Positions 1 through 5,643 of a stretch of 6,222 nt of DNA are shown in pieces. The stretch's first letter is position 1; each line of letters begins with the position of its first letter. The position numbers and the translations under genes were made by a program. The notes below the pieces were generated by a model. It saw only the letters and a program-made list of their open reading frames with translations. It did not search any database and was not told the origin of the DNA. Origin of the DNA: Desulfobacterales bacterium (GTDB lineage Bacteria; Desulfobacterota; DSM-4660; Desulfatiglandales; Desulfatiglandaceae); contig JAKLQB010000627.1 of assembly GCA_022013615.1 (NCBI GenBank), positions 1 through 6,222 of the forward strand. The letters are read 5' to 3'.

Positions 1-207
1 CTTCTAAAAACTCCCCTGCCCATTGAATCAGAATATATTTTATTAACAACCATTGATTTGAAAGACAATACGATAGACATCAAAGGAAAGGTCGCGCATT
101 CCCAAAGAGATGAATCCGGGAAATTTAAAACAGGAATCAGGTTCCTGGGAACACACGATGAAAAGATCCAAATTGTCAAATGCCTGGTAAAAACCAGGAT
201 ACGTTAA
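1..207 (+). CDS. PilZ-domain protein, C-terminal end (partial)
   Basis: The frame is open from the first base to TAA at 205-207 and gives 68 residues; the start lies outside the window. The segment GKVAHS followed by a charged stretch and then GKFKTGIRFLG resembles the last strands of the PilZ beta-barrel, where a G-x-V-x-(H/R)-S turn precedes a G-I-x-F-(L/I) strand and a short amphipathic helix closes the domain. PilZ proteins bind cyclic di-GMP and control motility, adhesion or exopolysaccharide. The ligand-binding signatures (RxxxR and D/NxSxxG) would be upstream, so binding cannot be judged. The gene lies 39 bases before a sigma54 activator and probably shares a transcript with it. Assignment rests on a short C-terminal pattern only. 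Confidence 0.6.
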   Translation, partial: LLKTPLPIESEYILLTTIDLKDNTIDIKGKVAHSQRDESGKFKTGIRFLGTHDEKIQIVKCLVKTRIR

Positions 208-246
208 AGCGAAGGCAGTGTTAGTATTGGTTGCAGTATTCATCTC

Positions 247-1821
247 ATGACTTCCCCCAAACTTTTTAAGAACTCCGTGATGCCTACAAAAGACGTCAGC
301 CCCAAACTGGATGAGATTACATGCCTTTACGAAATAACCAGGGCCATCCATGCCACCCTGGACCTGAGAAAGGCACTATATAAGGTTCTGGACCTGTTAT
401 CAGACTACCTCGGTATGAATCGCAGCTCCATAACTCTTTTAAACCCTGATACTTCGGAAATTCACATTGAGGTAGCACATGGGATTTCAACTACAGAAAA
501 AATGAGGGGCAGGTACAAATTAGGCGAAGGGGTCACGGGTCGTGTAATTGAAACTGGACGTCCCATGGCCGTACCGCACATAGATGCAGAGCCCCTCTTT
601 CTTGATAGAACAGGGGCCCGTAGAGGAATTGATAAATCGAAAACCTCCTTTGTGTGTGTGCCCATAAAGGAAGGACGCAGGGTGATTGGCGCCCTCAGTG
701 TGGACCGACTATTTGCAGGTTCATCTCCACTGGATGCAGATTTAAGACTTCTGGCCATCATCAGCACTCTCATCGCCCAGAAGGTGGCCTTGCTGGATAA
801 GATCAGAAAAGAGCAAGAGCAACTGAGGAAGGAAAACATACGGCTGCGAAGGGAACTCAACAAGAAATACAGCTTCACAAGCATCATAGGCAACAGCCGC
901 AAGATGCAGGAAGTGTTCTATCTTATTACACAGGTGGCCAAGAGCAATGCCAATGTGCTCCTGCTCGGAGAGAGCGGTACCGGAAAAGAACTGGTAGCCA
1001 ACGCCATCCACTATAATAGCCTGCGGCACGCAAACCCGCTGGTCAAGGTCAACTGCGCCGCACTGCCGGAAAACCTGGTGGAGGCTGAACTGTTTGGCTA
1101 TGAAAAAGGAGCCTTTACCGGGGCCAACCGGGAGAAAGTTGGTAAATTCGAACTGGCAAATAGCGGTACCATCTTCCTGGACGAAGTAGGCTCTCTTGCT
1201 TTTGAAAGTCAGGGGAAGCTGCTCAGGGTCCTTCAGGAAAAAGAACTTGAACGGTTGGGGAGTACGAACGTTATAAAGGTGAATGTCCGTCTTATGGCGG
1301 CCACAAATCAGGATCTGGCCAGTGCGGTTGAGGCCGGGGCCTTTCGTGAAGATTTATTTTATCGGCTGAATGTTTACCCTATCTATTTGCCGGCCTTGAG
1401 AGAAAGAGAGGCGGATCTTTTGTTATTGGCTGACTATTTCCTTGAAAAGTATTCCAAAGAATACGACAAAGATATCAAGAGAATTTCTACCCCTGCAATT
1501 GATGCTTTAACAAGATACCACTGGCCAGGAAATGTCAGGGAGCTTGAAAACTGCATGGAAAGGGCTGTTCTGCTTTGTGATGATCAGGTTATTCATAGTT
1601 ACCATTTGCCACTCACACTCCAAACGGCGGAGGACACCGGAACTCAACAGGCACAGTCGTTTGAGGAGGCGGTTGAAAGATTTGAAAGAGAGCTGCTGAT
1701 TGATGCCCTAAAAAGCAGCCGAGGGAACATGCGTCAGGCGGCAATGGCGCTCAAGACCACTGAACGTATTTTCGGATATAAGGTCAACAAATACGCTATA
1801 ATTCCTAAGCAGTACAGATAA
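247..1821 (+). CDS. NifA-like sigma54-dependent transcriptional activator (GAF, AAA+, HTH)
   Basis: This 524-residue bacterial enhancer-binding protein should hydrolyse ATP to remodel sigma54 RNA polymerase. A GAF sensor covers about residues 20-185, then a short charged coiled coil (about 185-207) leads to the AAA+ domain (about 211-445). Visible motifs are Walker A GESGTGKE (241-248), the sigma54-contacting GAFTGA loop (288-293), Walker B GTIFLDEVG (307-315), the FREDLFYRLNV segment (366-375) and WPGNVREL (426-433). The C-terminal helix-turn-helix (about 492-516, GNMRQAAMAL then TTER) is of the NifA/Fis type. There is no receiver domain, so the GAF ligand or a partner is the likely signal input. 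No nif gene is visible, so nitrogen regulation is not shown. No clear Shine-Dalgarno precedes either 247 or the alternative ATG at 280; both leave the GAF domain intact. Coupling to the PilZ gene may supply ribosomes. Confidence 0.93.
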   Translation: MTSPKLFKNSVMPTKDVSPKLDEITCLYEITRAIHATLDLRKALYKVLDLLSDYLGMNRSSITLLNPDTSEIHIEVAHGISTTEKMRGRYKLGEGVTGRVIETGRPMAVPHIDAEPLFLDRTGARRGIDKSKTSFVCVPIKEGRRVIGALSVDRLFAGSSPLDADLRLLAIISTLIAQKVALLDKIRKEQEQLRKENIRLRRELNKKYSFTSIIGNSRKMQEVFYLITQVAKSNANVLLLGESGTGKELVANAIHYNSLRHANPLVKVNCAALPENLVEAELFGYEKGAFTGANREKVGKFELANSGTIFLDEVGSLAFESQGKLLRVLQEKELERLGSTNVIKVNVRLMAATNQDLASAVEAGAFREDLFYRLNVYPIYLPALREREADLLLLADYFLEKYSKEYDKDIKRISTPAIDALTRYHWPGNVRELENCMERAVLLCDDQVIHSYHLPLTLQTAEDTGTQQAQSFEEAVERFERELLIDALKSSRGNMRQAAMALKTTERIFGYKVNKYAIIPKQYR

Positions 1822-1845
1822 TCATTTGAAGCCATTTCAAATTAT
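1821..1845 (+). terminator. Weak AT-rich hairpin just after the activator gene
   Basis: ATTTGAA (1824-1830) pairs perfectly with TTCAAAT (1836-1842) around a 5-nt loop, with two further pairs outside one mismatch. It begins at the last base of the activator stop codon. No run of T follows, so it may be only an RNA 3'-end stabiliser, or chance. Confidence 0.25.
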
Positions 1846-1860
1846 CTTAGACTCTCTTAT

Positions 1861-2007
1861 CTTGACTTGGGTTGAATTTTTTCAATCAGACTTCCTGAAA
1901 TCATGATTGAGGAGTTGAAGCTGATTGCTAATAAAAGAGATATTCCTTATCAATCCCTCATGAAAATGTTCCTCGCTGAAAGGGTGGAACAGGAACTTCA
2001 TAAATAG
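1861..2007 (+). pseudogene. Remnant of a CopG-type ribbon-helix-helix antitoxin
   Basis: From 1876 to the TAG at 2005-2007 the frame reads IFSIRLPEIMIEELKLIANK and then RDIPYQSLMKMFLAERVEQELHK. This closely resembles the C-terminal ribbon-helix-helix half of the CopG antitoxin family, whose usual form is SIRLPExLLEELKxLANKRxxPYQSLIK. Full family members are about 80-100 residues; here a TGA at 1873-1875 closes the frame just upstream and no good start codon exists except an internal ATG at 1903. Just upstream, pieces that recall the family's LDW segment appear in other frames (SYLD at 1864-1866 and before, WVEFF at 1868-1882), suggesting frameshift decay. No toxin gene is next to it. The RHH match is clear; the upstream decay reconstruction is an inference. 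Confidence 0.6.
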
Positions 2008-2033
2008 CAACTTATTGAGATAACATGCCAATT

Positions 2034-2079
2034 CACCTGACCGATGTTTCGCTACGTTTCATACAGGCAGGTGTTTTTT
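2034..2079 (+). terminator. Terminator-like hairpin with T-run between convergent genes
   Basis: CACCTG (2034-2039) is complementary to CAGGTG (2068-2073), which is followed directly by six T residues (2074-2079). The loop is long (28 nt) and contains partly complementary bases that could extend the stem imperfectly. Orientation fits the end of transcripts from the activator and the antitoxin remnant. On the opposite strand no T-run follows the same hairpin, so it should not stop the fabH unit. Confidence 0.5.
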
Positions 2080-2124
2080 CGTTAGACCAGTAAACAGATG
2101 ATGGGAATAGGATATCGCTGCCGA

Positions 2125-2138
2125 GGACTTAAGAGTCC
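2125..2138 (-). terminator. Small hairpin after the RHH gene, possible 3' end of the fabH unit
   Basis: GGACT (2125-2129) pairs with AGTCC (2134-2138) around a TAAG loop, four bases past the stop codon of the ribbon-helix-helix gene read on the minus strand. There is no following T-run, so it is a weak terminator candidate at best. Confidence 0.2.
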
Positions 2139-2141
2139 AGA

Positions 2142-2399
2142 TTATGAGTTTAAACATGAAGAGAAGTCCCTATCCCAGGTTCGCCTGAGTCCGTCAACAG
2201 TAAGTAAATCATTTTTTCTGTATTTCCACATGCCCGCCACCCGGTCTAAAATATATTTTCGCTTCGTTCGATCTAAACTGACAATCAACGTATCCACGGC
2301 TTCACGGATAAGTTCGCTCTGCCTTTTCCCTGTTTGTGTCGAGAGCATGCTCAAAGCTGATCGTTGCTGTTCGGTTAAATATATCTGGGTCCTAATCAT
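2142..2399 (-). CDS. Ribbon-helix-helix (CopG/VapB-like) DNA-binding protein, orphan antitoxin-like
   Basis: The 85-residue product opens with a ribbon-helix-helix domain: strand IRTQIYL (2-8), helix about 9-21, a GKR turn (24-26) and a second helix SELIREAVDTLI (28-39). A charged tail ends with LRRTWDRDF, a pattern seen in VapB-like antitoxins. Such proteins dimerise, repress their own promoter and, in toxin-antitoxin pairs, use the tail to hold the toxin. Here the ATG lies seven bases past the fabH stop, and its Shine-Dalgarno (GGTGGTAGG) overlaps the last fabH codons, so it is probably co-translated with fabH. The 134 bases downstream, before the opposite-strand remnant, contain no recognisable PIN or other toxin frame. 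It may be an orphan antitoxin or a local regulator; the RHH fold call is firm, the role is not. Confidence 0.8.
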   Translation of the reverse strand: MIRTQIYLTEQQRSALSMLSTQTGKRQSELIREAVDTLIVSLDRTKRKYILDRVAGMWKYRKNDLLTVDGLRRTWDRDFSSCLNS

Positions 2400-2406
2400 T
2401 TTTTAC

Positions 2407-3396
2407 CTACCACCTTATAAGTGCGCTTCCCCAGGTCAGGCCGCCACCAAAAACCGGAAGGCAGATCAGGTCGTTTTTCTTGATGCTTCCGTCCCGGACA
2501 GCTTCATCGAGGGCAATGGCACAGGAGGCTGAGGAGATGTTGCCGTATTTATGAAGGGTCACATAAAATCTTTCAAAGGGAATTTTCATGGTCTTGGCTA
2601 TGGATTGGAACATCCGGAGATTTGCCTGGTGAGGAATAAACCAGCTTATATCCTCAACGGCAATATTGTTAAACTGGGCAGCCTCCTTTATGGATTCAAT
2701 AAATCGCCTGACTGCTACCCTGAAACTGGCATTGGCCTCAATCATATTGAGGGCATGAAGCCCCTTATCCACGCTTTCATGGGAAATTGGGGTGGTTTTG
2801 GATCCGCCTCCCGGCAGCAAGAGATCCTGGCCATTTTCACCATCCGAGTGGATGTGAGTTGAAAGAATCTCGGGACCCACCGATCCGATGGCCAAAACGG
2901 CAGCCCCGGCCCCATCGCCCCACAGGATGCAGGTGGTTCGATCCTTCCAGTTGACGGTCCGGGTCATAATCTCTGAGGCCACAACAAGAACATTTTTATA
3001 AGTCCCTGTTTTGAGATACTGTTCAGCCACACTGAGGCCAAAAATAAAACCAGAACAGGCTGCGGTCACGTCAAAACTCACGGCCTGGTGCGCATCCAGT
3101 TTAGCCTCAAGCCAGTTGGCACCGGATGGGCAGCAGGTATCCGGCGTGATTGTGGCCAGAATGATAAGATCCACATCCTTGGCAGTAATCCCGGCCATGT
3201 CAAGGGCCTTGAGGGAGGCTTCATAACCCAGATCTGCCGCGGTAACGTCTGGCTCCGCAATCCTTCTCTCTCTCACACCTGTGCGTTGGATAATCCATTC
3301 GTCTGTGGTGTCGAGGCCCATTTTTTGTAAATCAAAATTGCTCAATACCTTTGGCGGCACATAAGAACCTGTTCCCAAAATTCGTACTGTTTCCAC
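2407..3396 (-). CDS. fabH: Beta-ketoacyl-ACP synthase III (KAS III, FabH)
   Basis: KAS III condenses an acyl-CoA, usually acetyl-CoA, with malonyl-ACP to start fatty acid synthesis in the cytosol. The 329-residue product has the family length and full catalytic set: Cys114 in TAACSGFIFG, His256 in PHQAN and Asn286 in KYGNISSAS, equivalent to C112/H244/N274 of E. coli FabH. Other family marks are DEWIIQRTGVRERR (32-45), the GDGAGAAVL segment (160-168) and the C-terminal GGGLTWGSALIRW. The segment usually read as M-x-G-x-x-V-F-x-x-A-V is NMIEANASFRVAV here, a deviation near the substrate pocket. The start is GTG, with GGAGAG about 10 bases upstream. It stands apart from fabD/fabG/acpP genes and is followed by an RHH gene in the same unit, so it may be a second, specialised KAS III. 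Function as a KAS III-type condensing enzyme is very likely; the primer substrate is unknown. Confidence 0.95.
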   Translation of the reverse strand: METVRILGTGSYVPPKVLSNFDLQKMGLDTTDEWIIQRTGVRERRIAEPDVTAADLGYEASLKALDMAGITAKDVDLIILATITPDTCCPSGANWLEAKLDAHQAVSFDVTAACSGFIFGLSVAEQYLKTGTYKNVLVVASEIMTRTVNWKDRTTCILWGDGAGAAVLAIGSVGPEILSTHIHSDGENGQDLLLPGGGSKTTPISHESVDKGLHALNMIEANASFRVAVRRFIESIKEAAQFNNIAVEDISWFIPHQANLRMFQSIAKTMKIPFERFYVTLHKYGNISSASCAIALDEAVRDGSIKKNDLICLPVFGGGLTWGSALIRW

Positions 3397-3471
3397 GTCT
3401 TAGTCTCTCTCCATTTCTATTTTTATGCCTAACTTGTTATTTCCCAAAATAGCGAATCAGGTCTTGATAAA

Positions 3472-3507
3472 CATATAAAATGTGGAACAAAGAATCAATA
3501 CCACATT
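3472..3507 (-). promoter_or_regulatory. Inverted repeat and weak promoter candidate upstream of fabH
   Basis: AATGTGG (3479-3485) and CCACATT (3501-3507) form a perfect 7-bp inverted repeat with a 15-nt spacer. Read towards fabH, TTGATT (3498-3493) and TATATG (3477-3472) could serve as -35 and -10, but the 15-nt spacing is short. The repeat would overlap this promoter and could be an operator. Evidence is weak. Confidence 0.25.
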
Positions 3508-3545
3508 CCACTCTCCCATGAACCCTTGCCGTCCCCGTAACTCTC

Positions 3546-3565
3546 CGTATTCCATAAGGAATATG
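3546..3565. repeat. Short hairpin/dyad in the divergent control region
   Basis: TATTCC (3548-3553) and GGAATA (3558-3563) are perfect complements around ATAA, extended by a G-T and a C-G pair to 3546/3565. It sits roughly 40-60 bases upstream of the desulfurase -35 and about 150 bases upstream of fabH. It could be a regulator site or a structured upstream element; no T-run follows on the + strand. Confidence 0.35.
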
Positions 3566-3597
3566 CTACATTTCTATCTACCACCAATATAATCAGT

Positions 3598-3631
3598 TGT
3601 CAATTGACACAATTTGATTTACAAATTTAAT
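3598..3631 (+). promoter_or_regulatory. Sigma70 promoter with a 12-bp palindromic operator candidate, upstream of the cysteine desulfurase
   Basis: The -35 is a consensus TTGACA (3604-3609), the -10 is TTTAAT (3626-3631, one mismatch), and the spacer is 16 nt. The perfect palindrome TGTCAATTGACA (3598-3609) contains the whole -35, so a dimeric regulator bound there would block polymerase. Transcription should begin near 3638, giving a leader of about 20 nt before the ATG at 3659. This also excludes an upstream TTG start at 3614, which lies inside the promoter spacer. Confidence 0.6.
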
Positions 3632-3658
3632 GTATTTGCTGAAAGACGGGGGATTTCA

Positions 3659-4819
3659 ATGACTGGCGTGTATTCTGAAAGATTCATTTATTTGGATCAT
3701 AACGCAACAACCAAGGTGGACCAGGAGGTCCTAAATGCAATGATGCCCTATTTGAAGGAGGAGTTCGGCAACCCCTCCAGCCCATATTTGCTGGGAACAA
3801 GGGCAAAAGAAGGCCTTGAACGGGCCAGGGAAGAGGTGGCCCTGCTTCTGGGGTGTCAAAACCATGAAGTTATTTTCACATCTGGAGGAAGCGAATCCAA
3901 CAACATGGTTTTAAAAGGCCTGATTGATTTCAAGAGTCCAGAAAAATTTCATATTATCACCTCTGCGGTGGAGCATCCCGCAATCCTGAACCCTGTGTTA
4001 TTTCTTATGGAACTGGGGGTTAAGGTAACAGTCCTCCCAGTGGATCGCTTTTGCCAAGTCCATCCGGAAGCAGTTAAAAAAGCTATTTTGCCGCAAACCA
4101 CATTGATCAGCATCATGCTGGCCAATAATGAGACAGGCACCCTCCAGCCCATAAAAGAGATTTCAGAGATTGGTCACGAACACGGGATTCCGGTTCACAC
4201 GGATGCGGCTCAGGCGGTCGGCAAGATGGCGGTGGATGTAAATGACCTGAGGGTCGACTTTTTGACCGTGGCCGGGCACAAGCTTTATGCTCCAAAAGGG
4301 ATTGGGGCCCTGTATATTCGAAATGGCCAGAATCTAACGCCACTGATACATGGCGCGGGCCAGGAATATGGAAAGCGACCAGGGACAGAGAATACCATCC
4401 TAAGTGCAGGCCTTGGCGCTGCATGCAGGATTGCGATAGAAAGGCTCAAAAACGATTTTCAAAACATGGAAATACTCAGAAATCGCTTGCAGGAACTCCT
4501 GTTTGAGGGTCTGGATGATCTGGTGCTTAACGGTCACCCTGAGAAGCGGCTTCCCAACACCCTTAATGTCGCTGTCCCTGGCATCGAGGGAGGTTTGATT
4601 CTTGAGGGGCTACCCAAAATTATGGCCTCCACAGGGGCCGCATGCCATGATCGAACAATCAAGCTTTCCCATGTACTTTCGGCCATGGGTGTGCCCCCGG
4701 AAATTGGAATAGGAGCCCTCAGGTTCAGCGCTGGAAGGAGTAATACGATTGAGCAAATTGAAGAGGCCGCGCACTCAATTATCAATCAGGTGAAAAGGAT
4801 GAGAGATGGGAGACCATAA
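3659..4819 (+). CDS. Cysteine desulfurase / selenocysteine lyase-like PLP enzyme (NifS/IscS family)
   Basis: The product, 386 residues from the ATG with a GGGGGA Shine-Dalgarno at 3648-3653, is a class V aminotransferase-fold enzyme that removes sulfur (or selenium) from cysteine (or selenocysteine), giving alanine. Visible PLP-site residues are His106 (VEHPAIL), Asn156 (NNETG), Asp182 and Gln185 (HTDAAQ), and Lys208 in AGHKLY, which forms the Schiff base. RPGTEN (240-245) and FSAGR (356-360) are also standard. Cys329 aligns with the persulfide cysteine of IscS (C328), but its loop is STGAACHDR rather than SSGSACTSA. That loop, with NPSSPY (38-43), resembles animal selenocysteine lyase from memory of the family. 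No iscU, iscR or nif neighbour is present, so a housekeeping ISC role is not supported by context; selenium or thio-modification roles are possible. The cysteine hydrolase frame downstream overlaps it by 14 bp. Confidence 0.92.
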   Translation: MTGVYSERFIYLDHNATTKVDQEVLNAMMPYLKEEFGNPSSPYLLGTRAKEGLERAREEVALLLGCQNHEVIFTSGGSESNNMVLKGLIDFKSPEKFHIITSAVEHPAILNPVLFLMELGVKVTVLPVDRFCQVHPEAVKKAILPQTTLISIMLANNETGTLQPIKEISEIGHEHGIPVHTDAAQAVGKMAVDVNDLRVDFLTVAGHKLYAPKGIGALYIRNGQNLTPLIHGAGQEYGKRPGTENTILSAGLGAACRIAIERLKNDFQNMEILRNRLQELLFEGLDDLVLNGHPEKRLPNTLNVAVPGIEGGLILEGLPKIMASTGAACHDRTIKLSHVLSAMGVPPEIGIGALRFSAGRSNTIEQIEEAAHSIINQVKRMRDGRP

Positions 4820-5393
4820 TAGAGAAAAACCGGCACTTCTGATCATAGACATGGTCAAAGACAATTTTGATGAAAGCAAGAATCTGCCCATTACTCCACT
4901 GGCCAGGTAAATCATAGGCCCCATTAACGGCCTGATCAGTGCATTTAGAAAGGAGGGTTGGCCGATTGTTTTTCCTACGGATGCCTTTCGTAAAGAAGAT
5001 TTCATATTTAAAGGGCGTATGAAGCCACACTCCCTGGCAGGGACCGAAGCCGCAGAGATTGTTGACGAACTGGATCACAGAGACGATGATTTCTGGCTGC
5101 CCAAGCCTGTATTTTCAGCCTTTTTTAAGACTGAACTGGATAAATGGTTGAAGGAAAGAGAAGTGACACTCTGTGCAGTTGCTGGAATCTCTACCCACGT
5201 GTGTGTTTTGGCAACTGTCCTTGGTGCTATCTCTTATGGTTTCAAGGCAGTCCTGCTGGAGGACTGCACCGCGGCTTTCTCTGAGGTCATTCACGATCAG
5301 ACATTGAAACTCTATCGCCGCAATCCACTTTACCCTTTGTTCCGAGTCGCAACATCTGCCGAACTGGTGAAGGATTTGACTGAGAAAAAGTAG
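4806..5393 (+). pseudogene. Isochorismatase-family cysteine hydrolase interrupted by an in-frame TAA
   Basis: One frame of 196 codons (two of them stops) encodes an isochorismatase-fold hydrolase of normal length for the family, broken only by TAA at 4908-4910 (codon 35). The catalytic triad is visible: Asp15 (LLIIDMVKDNF), Lys100 (PKPVFSAFFKT) and Cys133 (AGISTHVCVLAT). HSLAGTEAAEIVDEL (75-89) and LEDCTAAF (151-158) are also typical. The nicotinamidase metal motif DxH is DAF here (59-61), which argues against nicotinamidase; the substrate is unknown. The ATG overlaps the end of the desulfurase gene and has an AAGGA-type Shine-Dalgarno, indicating translational coupling. No frameshift or other damage is seen, so the stop is a recent nonsense change, a sequencing error or, less likely, read through. 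Reinitiation at ATG 5019 would give 124 residues without Asp15, hence no triad. The flanking ARxII pattern suggests a former Lys, Glu or Gln codon. Confidence 0.85.
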
Positions 5394-5431
5394 AAGAAGT
5401 TAGGCCACAGCATCATAGGGATGGATCATTA

Positions 5432-5460
5432 TTGACACACAAGGCAATTCATCTTATACT
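5432..5460 (+). promoter_or_regulatory. Near-consensus sigma70 promoter, probably for pckG
   Basis: TTGACA (5432-5437, perfect) and TATACT (5455-5460, one mismatch) are spaced by exactly 17 nt. Transcription should begin around 5467, leaving a leader of about 210 nt before the next start codon at 5677. It is the strongest promoter match in the window. Confidence 0.6.
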
Positions 5461-5490
5461 TCATTCCCAAAAAGAGTAAGCTTTTAGATC

Positions 5491-5526
5491 ATTGGAATTT
5501 ACCCAATAACCCATTATTCCAATTTT
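5491..5526 (+). terminator. Perfect 8-bp inverted repeat followed by a short T-run
   Basis: ATTGGAAT (5491-5498) and ATTCCAAT (5516-5523) are exact complements around 17 nt, and the right arm runs into TTT. It could end the desulfurase-hydrolase transcript, or act as an attenuator early in the pckG leader because it lies downstream of the 5432 promoter. The stem is AT-rich and the T-run short, so termination would be weak. Confidence 0.35.
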
Positions 5527-5545
5527 CCAGCATTCCATTATTCCA
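5511..5545 (+). repeat. Direct repeat CCATTATTCCA, two copies
   Basis: CCATTATTCCA occurs at 5511-5521 and 5535-5545, a 24-base period, each followed by (A/G)TT. A third CATTCCA lies at 5602-5608. Such small ATTCCA-rich repeats are frequently intergenic; whether this one recurs elsewhere in the genome cannot be seen here. Confidence 0.5.
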
Positions 5546-5554
5546 GTTGTGAGC

Positions 5555-5643
5555 GGAGCGAACTAACTTATACAACTTCTTAAAAATATAGGGTTTTTTA
5601 TCATTCCACGATTACAATCCCGGAACGGTGGGATGGAGCGAAC
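5555..5643 (+). repeat. Direct repeat GGAGCGAAC, two copies
   Basis: GGAGCGAAC occurs at 5555-5563 and 5635-5643, an 80-base period. In each case a CATTCCA sequence lies about 20-30 bases upstream, so the two segments may be diverged copies of one larger intergenic element. Confidence 0.4.

Noticed and set aside
462..902. Open frame of about 146 codons antisense to the activator
   Set aside because: It lies wholly opposite a well-supported GAF/AAA+ coding sequence and its translation shows no recognisable domain; the same applies to other antisense frames over fabH and the desulfurase.
2047..2160. Possible toxin frame after the RHH gene on the minus strand (ATG overlapping its end, about 32 residues)
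   Set aside because: The peptide is short and shows no PIN or RelE motif; it ends within the terminator region.
3479..3500. Sigma54 promoter (GG-N10-GC) in the intergenic regions
   Set aside because: Candidates at 3484 and 5423 on the + strand and in the reverse complement of 3410-3540 miss the GC element or the exact spacing.
3614..3658. Upstream TTG start adding 15 residues to the cysteine desulfurase
   Set aside because: It lies inside the promoter spacer and lacks a Shine-Dalgarno, while ATG 3659 has GGGGGA at the right distance and the conserved region starts shortly after it.
4908..4910. Recoding of the internal stop as selenocysteine, prompted by the selenocysteine-lyase-like neighbour
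   Set aside because: Selenocysteine uses TGA; this codon is TAA, and other genes here use TAA as a normal stop.
5019..5393. Separate 124-residue gene starting at ATG 5019
   Set aside because: It is the C-terminal part of the interrupted hydrolase in the same frame, lacks the catalytic Asp, and has no evident Shine-Dalgarno.
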